Of a stretch of 48,192 bases of DNA, positions 30,577 to 39,100 are shown in pieces. A model generated the notes under the pieces. The model ran no database searches. It was not told the DNA's origin and saw only the letters and a list, made by a program, of their open reading frames with translations. Position numbers and translations under genes: made by a program. Source of the DNA: Deltaproteobacteria bacterium (GTDB lineage Bacteria; Desulfobacterota; Desulfarculia; Adiutricales; Adiutricaceae); NCBI GenBank assembly GCA_031269825.1, contig JAISYP010000084.1, positions 1-48,192 of the forward strand. The letters run 5' to 3'. Within the stretch, counting starts at the first letter, position 1, and every line of letters starts with the position of its first letter.

Positions 30577-30586
30577 TGTATATACA
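30577..30586. promoter_or_regulatory. TGTATATACA palindrome, operator-like site 1
   Basis: Perfect 10-bp palindrome upstream of the oxidoreductase; also at 30874 and 31036. Confidence 0.4.
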
Positions 30587-30781
30587 ACAAAAATAATAAC
30601 CACATCCTACCTATTTCAGACAATCATTAGGTTATTATTCATAGCTTTAAGGTAAAACACCGGCAATTAGCTCGGTTTCGAATTTTATCGCCTATTATCT
30701 TTTATCGTTTAAATCATGTTGACCTAACGCTCAGACTATTGGGCCTCGTTCGCGCGCCAAACTCAATTATTGGCTTTTTTT

Positions 30782-30943
30782 CCATAGAGCCTTTATTTTT
30801 GAAGGATCCGATGGGGTTAAAGCCTTTCGGTTTTTTCTTTTTATAATTGGTTCGCCGGGCTAACCACGTTTAATGTATATACACCATTAAGGGATTTGTC
30901 TTTCGTTGTCAAGCTTATTTTCCCCACAAAATAAACCATAAAA
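30782..30943. repeat. ~162-bp tandem repeat unit 1 (contains TGTATATACA at 30874-30883)
   Basis: gatccgatggggttaaagcc...taatgtatatacacca...tcaagcttatttt recurs 162-163 bp downstream. Confidence 0.75.
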
Positions 30944-31114
30944 CGATAGGCCCCCTATTTTTGGGGTGATCCGATGGGGTAAAAGCCGTTCGGGTTTTTC
31001 TTTTAAAAAAGTTTCGCCTGGCTAACCATGTTTAATGTATATACACCAATAAAGGATTTTTCCCCAGGTGTCAAGCTTATTTTTTTCCACCAAACAAAAC
31101 AAAACCACAAAAAG
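30944..31114. repeat. ~162-bp tandem repeat unit 2 (contains TGTATATACA at 31036-31045)
   Basis: gatccgatggggtaaaagcc...taatgtatatacacca...tcaagcttatttt. Confidence 0.75.
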
Positions 31115-33015
31115 ATAACATCCGGAAATCACTAAATAAATATCGCGCGACCAAAGTCCGGCCACGAAAAAACTTTCCTAAGAGCGTGAAAAATTCCGCT
31201 CCTTCCAGGGGCTCGCCAGCGCCGCTCGCGTGGAATTCCTAAGTTAAAGAGCGAAACTGCCTATTTTTCTGGTTTTTTCCTTGATAATATAATATTTCAT
31301 TTAAAAATTACTATTAACAAAATATTTAAGCCATGAAAGTAAGCTTAAGATTAAAAAAAACGAAATAACTATTTAACTAGCCTTAATCATCATTTTAACG
31401 CTATGGCCCGGCCAATCCGCCGTTTTATTATCGCGCGCGGTCATTTTTTGGTGGATTTTTCTAGCCACCGGTTTGGCTAGCTCGGTCTTAGAATCAATGA
31501 CCATAGCCTCTGGTTTTTCTCCATAATTTCTGGATCGTGGCCAGAATTTTTTTTAAAAAATCTCGCCAAAAATTGGCCACTTTAAACCCGCGCGGTTAAA
31601 GGAACTTTTCGGGTTCAGATTCTGGCGAGGGCTTTAGTTAAAGCTTCATTTATTTCTGATTAGAAGATAAGGAAATATGTTTTTTATGGCGGGATCAAAC
31701 TTATATTTAAATATATGGCTGATTATCTGGCCAGATATAGGAGCGCTCCCTGAACACAGTTAGGTCTTGATAACAAGCGAGGGAGTCGAGTCTGGAAAGG
31801 AGGCGTCAAAATCGAGGGAGCGTTATCGCGAATTATTTTCGCGTCGGCGCGGTCTCCAAAGTCCATGGAAGGATTTCTCGGTAGGTCGCGGGTAGGCGTC
31901 CCCACTGGTTAAAAGATAAGTTTAGCTGGCGCGCCTGGCGTGATAAGCGTTTTCAATACCTACGGAGGCGCGATAAAGACCCACTACTGGACAAAAACTG
32001 ATTGATACCAAAGTACCCATGAGAGAAGTCATTAAACGTCGGAAGGAAAATTGGGCCCTAAAAATTGGCGCGTCCAGCTCAACGACAGGACGACTGGCGA
32101 CGGGGGTAAGAACTACCACGCTAGCCGCGCGCTCTACTTTAAATTAATAAATTTTATGAATAGTGGGCGGAAAATTAATCCAGTTTCCATCATATTGATG
32201 GTCTGGCTAAACTCCATTTAGCAAGACGCGAATTAAGAAAAATTTAATAATTTCAATAAAAAAAATTATTTCTTGGTTTTAAGATTTTTTGTCAAGTTCT
32301 TAAAACAAGCGTGTCGATGGTTCATTGGAGGTATTTAAACCCTTACCTTAAACGACCGAGAAAAATAGGGAGAGGTATCTATTTAGGCTTGTAAAATCAA
32401 GCGTATTCGCGCCAATGAAAAATTAAAATTTTGTCTGACCAGTTCAAAATTAGTCGTTGACCTCCCAAAACAAGATACGGCGACCTATTGAAAACCGAGA
32501 GCGCCGAAATTTTTCCGCGACTTATTATTTTTGAGAAATAAAAACTGGCCCCATAGCGGCGCCCCATTTTTTCCGCGAAAAGTGGCCCATTATGGCCGCC
32601 TGGTTTTTAGGGGAAAATCCATGAGCAGACGATGTCCATAGAACTTAAGCTCTATTAGTCGAACTAAAAATGATATTTTTTCACTTGGCGATCTAGAGCT
32701 CCGCGCTGGAATTATTATCGTTATCTATTAAATAAAGATAAATAGTCGATGTTTATAAATTTAAGATAATTATTCTAATATTAATAATAATAGTAATATA
32801 TAAAAAAGAATAATTTATTAAATTAAAATAAATATAATCACTAAATAGTTTATTTTTTAATTTCTTAAATTATTGCCATCAAAATTTTATCGAGCCTTTA
32901 GACTAAAATTAGATATCTTTGGCTTTTAATTGGCGCCACTTCCGCCGTGGAGCCAGATTTTATTGGTGGGAGCGCCCAACTTCTAGGGTGGTCGAGGCGG
33001 GTTAGCCGTTTTTTT

Positions 33016-33045
33016 TTGACAAACGTTCTTATTCCTTAGTATTTT
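33016..33045 (+). promoter_or_regulatory. candidate sigma70-like promoter for the fused rpoBC-like gene
   Basis: TTGACA (33016-33021), 18-bp spacer, TATTTT (33040-33045). Confidence 0.35.
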
Positions 33046-33151
33046 GATTCTCATAAGTTATCCAGGGGCGTTTTCTGTCCTCACGTTTCTAGTTATTTTC
33101 TAGGCTGTTCCCAAAATTGGTCTGTTTTAGGGTCGGCGCTAAGGAGAGACA

Positions 33152-36100
33152 ATGTCTTCCGTTCCCCTTCCGCGATATCGAGTGAATTTTGGCCAGACCA
33201 AACCGACCATCGACCAGCCGGCTACCGAAATACCCAACCTCATCGAATCGCGGCGTCGTTCCTATAAGTTTTTCTTACAAAATGATCTCCAGGCGGAACA
33301 ACGGGCGGATTTGGGCTTACAAGCGATTTTCAATAGCGTTTTCCCCATCGTCGACTCTTCCGGTTTAGTGGTAGTTAAGTTTTCTCGTTACTCAATTGAC
33401 GATTGGGAGCGCGATATCAACCAGTATCTGGCCACGGGGATGACGATTGAGACGACGCTGGAGCTGGATTTGGTTTTAGAGATTTATGACCGCGATAACG
33501 AGTCTGGGGAAAAGATTATCAAACGCGTCAGACGAAAGAGTCTAAAATTTGGGGCAATTCCGCTCATGACCGAGCGGGGGACATTTGTGATCAAAGGCGT
33601 GGAAAGGGTTATTGTCCCCCAGTTACGTCCCTCCCCGGGAGTCTTTTTTGGTGGGCAAGCCCACGCCTCGGGCCAATTTCTTCGTTCGGCCCGGATCATT
33701 CCCGCGCGCGGCTCAATATTGGAATTGGAATTTGACGCCAAGGCGGTTCTTTACGCCCGCTTTGATCGGCGTCGGAAGTTTCCGGCGACGGTACTTCTGA
33801 AGGCTTTGGGTTTTAGTTTCAATGTCCTATGGGATCTTTTTTCCGAAAATCTGAGCCGGACTTTTACAGAGGGTAAAGCCACTGGCCAACCGATGGCGCG
33901 TCTGTCGCGCGTTGGCGATAGTCACGCCAGCTTTTCTTTCCAGGACGCCCTAGCCCAGAATCGCTTGGTGACGCGGGAAGAGGCTATTTTGGAGCTTTAC
34001 CGAAAAAATCATCCCTTAACTTCGCCCACCCTGGAGGAGGCCCAGGTTTTTTTTAATAATCTTTTTTTTAACCCTGATTATTATGATCTATCGCCTTTGG
34101 GTCGGTCAAAGCTAAATCATCGGCTTGGCTTTTTGGATTCGGCGGATCCTGATAACCAGGACAACCTAGCCACCACCCTGACCAGTAATGATATCCTGGC
34201 CGTGGTCAAGGAGCTGATTCGGCTAAAAGAGACCGATGAGCCGGTCGACGATATGGATCATTTAGAACATCGTCGGCTTGTCCAAGTGGGAGAACTATTA
34301 GGAGACCAGTTTCGGGCGGGGCTAGCGCTTTTAAAGAAAGATATCGACCGACGCGTGGATATTTTTGATTTAGAGTCAATAACTCTCCAAAATCTTATTG
34401 ACCCAAAAATCGTTTCCGTCCTGGTCAAGGATTTTTTTGAAAAAGGGCCGTATAGTCAGTTATTGGATCAGACTAACCCCTTGTCCGAGTTCGCTCACCA
34501 CCGGCGTCTTTCGGTTTTGGGGCCGCGGGGACTGACGCGCGAGTCGGTTGATTTTAAGACGCGCGCTATCCATCCGTCCCACTACGGTCGTCTCTGCCCG
34601 GTTGACACGCCTCTAGGAGCCAATCTTGGGCTAGTCGCCTCTTTGGCCACTTACGCGCGCGTCAATGAGTCAGGTTTCCTGCGGACGCCTTATTGGCGAG
34701 TGACCAAGGGCCTAGTCACCCAAGAGGCTCATTATTTTTTAGCCTCGGAAGAGACCGATCTACCCATCGCCCTGGCGAACGCGCGTCTGGGGCGCGATGG
34801 TCAGTTTATTGACGAATTGGTCGCTTGTCGCCTTAATGGCCAGTTCGCGCTGGCGCCGGCCAGCGAAGTTCGACTGATGGACGTCGCCTCAAATCAGTTG
34901 TTGTCATGGTCGGCTTCTTTAGTTCCTTTTTTGGATCGCGACGAAGCTAGTCAGGTCGCGCTGGGCGCTAACTTCTCGCGGCGGGCCACGCCGCTTTTGA
35001 CCGCCAAGGCTCCCCTGGTTGGCGTAGGCGTGGAGTCGATGGTGGCCCGCGAGTCTGGGGCCGTGGTGGTGGCCACGATCGATGGGGTGGTCAAGAAAGT
35101 CGACGCCAATTGTATCGTCATACACAACCATTCTCCCGAGGCCGTCGAGAGAGGGGAGTGGCTCAGATTCCATAAACTAAAAAAATTTCTTAGATCCAAT
35201 AACTCCACCTGTGTTAACCAAAAACCTCTTGTTCGAGCCGGGGAGGTGGTTAAAAAAGGCCAAATCATCGCCGATGGGCCAGCCACGGAAATGGGGGAAC
35301 TGGCTTTGGGGCGCGACGTCCTGGTGGCCTTCACGAGCTGGTGGGGCCAAAATTCCGCGGACGCCATCGTGGTCTCGGAAAGATTGGTCAAAGAAGACCT
35401 CTTCGCCTCGGCGCGGGTGGAGGTTTATGAGATCGCGTTTAGGGAGACTAAGTTTGGATCGGACAAACTTACCCGGGAAATTCCCACCTTTAACAATAGC
35501 TCTTTGGATCATCTAGACGCCTCGGGCGTTGTTCGCGTTGGCTCGAAAGTTAAAGCCGGAGATATTTTAGTCGGCCGACTCTCGCCCAACGTCGAGTCCC
35601 GGATGGAGCCGGAAAAATTGATATCGCGAGCCATTTACACATTCTTTGGCCAGGCAAGCGAAGACACTTCCTTAAGGGTTCCGCCAGGAGTGGAAGGCGT
35701 GGTCATTGACACGCGATTACTCTCTCAAATAGGCGAGGGTCTGGAGGACAGTCCCAAGGAGGATGACGATGACGATAGTTCTGAACTGTCCGAGGCTCAA
35801 ATGGCCCGACTCCAGCTCCTCGACCAAGACGCTCGAGAGGTTCTCTTTAACCTATTGGGCGGCCAAATTTTAAAATCCGAGGTGTCAAACGTCAGTGACG
35901 CTGACGATTTGTTTGTCCTTAAAAAAGGGCGAGTCATTGACCGAGCGGCGGTGGAGAAGATGTCGCCCTTTTCTTGGTATGGCGTCGGTTTTGTGGGGGA
36001 TGAGAGCGGAACCATCGGCGATAAAGTGGATAAGCTGTTAAGAGACTACTTTGATTTGTCGGAGAGCGTCAAGGATAATTTTGATCCCGAGGCGCCTAGG

Positions 36101-39100
36101 GCGCAAGAGTTTAATATGTTGCCTCTGGGCGTTAATACGCTGGTCAAGGTCTATGTGGCCGTGAGGCGGAAATTGGCGGTTGGCGACCAATTGGCCGATC
36201 GACATGGCTATAAAGGCGTGGTCTCCCGGATCTCGCCGGAGGAGGATATGCCCTTCTTAGAGGATGGGCGTCCGGTGGATCTGGTTATCAACCCTTTAAG
36301 CGTTCTTAATCAGAAGAGCGTAGGGCGGATCTTGGAAGCCAATCTAGGTTGGGCGAGCCAATCTTTAGGCCGGGAGATCGGCCGTTTGATCGATAATTTA
36401 AGTTACGCGCGATTGCGAATTTTTTTGCGAGATATTCTGGGGGAAGAGGATTATAAGCGTTTTTTCGCGGATTTAAGCGACCAGGATTTAATGATCTCAG
36501 CTGAGCGCTATCGGTATGGGCTCCACTTGGCGGTTGCGGCGTTTGACGGGGCGAATGAGGCGAAGATACAGGATCTTCTCCGGGTGGCGGGCTTACCGGC
36601 CAGCGGTCAAACGGTGACGCGCGATGGGCGAACCGGGGAGAGCTTGGCCAATGAGGTGACCGTGGGGGTGACGCATATGTTTAAACTTCACCCTGACTTT
36701 AACGACCAGGCGCGCCCCAGTTCCTTTGAGGCGCTTTCGCCAGTCACGCGACAGCCCTTGACTGGGCGGCGCTTGGGGGAAATGGAGGTCTGGGCTTTGG
36801 AGGCTTATGGGGCGGCTCATACTCTAAGGCAGTTTTTGACCGTCAAAAGCGATGACGTTTTAGGACGCTTTCGATGGCACGAAAATATCGTTAATGGCGA
36901 GGGCCACTTGGCGGTGGGCTGGCCGGACAGCTTTAGCGTCTTGGTGAAAAAACTATGGTCGTTGGGGCTGGACGTGGAATTGATTGAGGCTGAGTCGGGC
37001 GATGAGGCCGCGGAACCGATCCAGAGCCATTGGCGGCTCCCCAGAGATAGCCGCGATATAACCCAAGCGCGCGTCGGCTTGGCCAGCCCAGACCAGATTC
37101 GGCGATGGAGTCACGGCGAGGTCAAGACGGCGGGGACTTTTAATTTTGGCGAGGGCAAACCCACGCCCCGGCCGGAGGGGCTTTTTTGTGATAAAATCTT
37201 TGGGCTCATCAATGACTATGAGTGTTATTGCGGTAAGTATAAAGGTATAAATTATCGGGATAGGGTTTGTGAAAAATGTGGTGGGCTGGTGAGTCTGACC
37301 AAGGCCCGGCGAGAAAGGTTTGGGCGGATAGAGCTGGCCGCCCCCGTGGCCCATGTTTGGTTTTGGAAAACGCGACCCTCCCCCCTGGCCGAGCTATTGG
37401 GCGTCCATTACAAAGATGTGAGAAAAGTTTTGCGCTTTAAGTCTTACCTAGTTATAGATCCCAAACTGACCTCGCTCGCGGTGGGCCAGATTTTGACGCC
37501 GACTTCTTTCCAACAGGCCGTCGAATGGTGGGGAAGGGATAGTTTTGAGTGGGGCATTGGGGCGGCGGCCTTGAAGCGTCTTTTAAACAATCTTGACCTA
37601 GGGGCCTTGAGCGCGCGGTTGCGCGCGGATCTGGCCAGCGGGGGATCAAAAGAAAAACGGGCTAAATTAATCGCGCGGCTGCGGGTCGTGGAGTCTTTCC
37701 GCGATAGCGGCGATGATCCCAGCTGGATGATCCTGGAAACGATCCCGGTTTCGCCACCGGATTTACGGCCCCTGGCGATTTGGGAGGGGGGCCGGTTAGC
37801 TAGTTCGGATCTGGCGGATCTTAATGAGCTGTATTGTCGAGTTATAGTCAGCAATAACCGGCTTAAGTTTTTCTTGAAAATGAAGGCTCCAGAAATCACG
37901 CTCTGGACAGAAATGAGTCTACTCCAGCGAGCGGTGGACGCGTTGTTGGATAATGGCTCGCGGGGCCAGGCTAGCCATCGAGCCAATGACCATCGAGGCG
38001 ACGATAAGCGCCCTTTAAAGTCTTTGTCAGCTCCTCTTCAAGGCCAACCAAGTCTTTTTCGTCAATGTCTTTATGGTAAACGGGTCGACTATTCCGGTCG
38101 CGCGGTTATCGCCGTGAATCCGGATTTAAGCCTGGGGCGGTGTGGGTTGCCTAGGAAGATGGCTCTGGAATTGTTTAGGCCTTACCTCTACCACCATCTT
38201 TTGAAAGAAGATATTGTCTCGACCGTTAAAGAGGCCCAGAATTTGGTTCGCCTTCCGACGAGCGAAGTTTGGGACGCGTTGGAAAAAGTTACCCGGGACA
38301 GACCCATCCTCCTTCACCGAACGACCTCGCCGAACCGTTTGGGGGTTCAGGCTTTTGAGCCGATTTTAATTGATGGTCAGGCCATCCAGCTGTCCCCCTT
38401 GGTGGCCGCGGGCTTTAACGTCGATTTTAAGGGCGAGCGGATAAATGTTCACGTTCCCCTGTCCAGGGAAAGCCAGAACGAGGCTAGGGCGCTTATGACG
38501 AGCGCGAACAATATTCTTTCTTCGGCCAATGGGGAACCGAGCTGGGGGCTAAACCCGGACATGGTATTGGGACTGTCTTATTTGACGATGGAAAAATCGG
38601 GGGCCAAGGGGGAGGGGAGCCTGTTCGCGTCGGTGGAGGAAGTTCGCCTAGCTTATGACGCTGGGGCTTTGGGGCTACAGGCTCGGATGACGACCCGGCT
38701 CCATGGCCAAAAGGTTAGCGCGACTATTGGGCGGCTTATTTTTTATGAAATTTTCCCGCCGGAAATTGACTTTAGCCAAATCAATAAGCCGATGAGCGAA
38801 AATGAGTTGGCGAGCCTTATCGCTAAATGTTATCGGCTAAAAGGCGCGGAGTCAACCTCGTTTTTCCTAGAGCGTCTCCAAGGTTTAGGTCTTCAGTTCG
38901 CCACCCAAGCCGGTTTATCCATCCGTTCCTCCAACTTGATCCGCTTGATTAGCGAAAACGAGAGTCTCGAGCCAGCTCTTGGCCAAAGCGTCACGCTCCA
39001 GGCGCGGCGCCTGGCTGGGCTTGTCGCCGAAACCGATAAACGCGAGCGGCTCGGTCATATCTGGACGAGAGCTTTTAACCAGATATCCGAGCGAACGCGG

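Noticed and set aside
31723-32119. Small minus-strand ORFs in the gap before the rpoBC-like gene
   Set aside because: Short, no recognisable domain or convincing ribosome-binding context; likely spurious or remnants of decayed genes.
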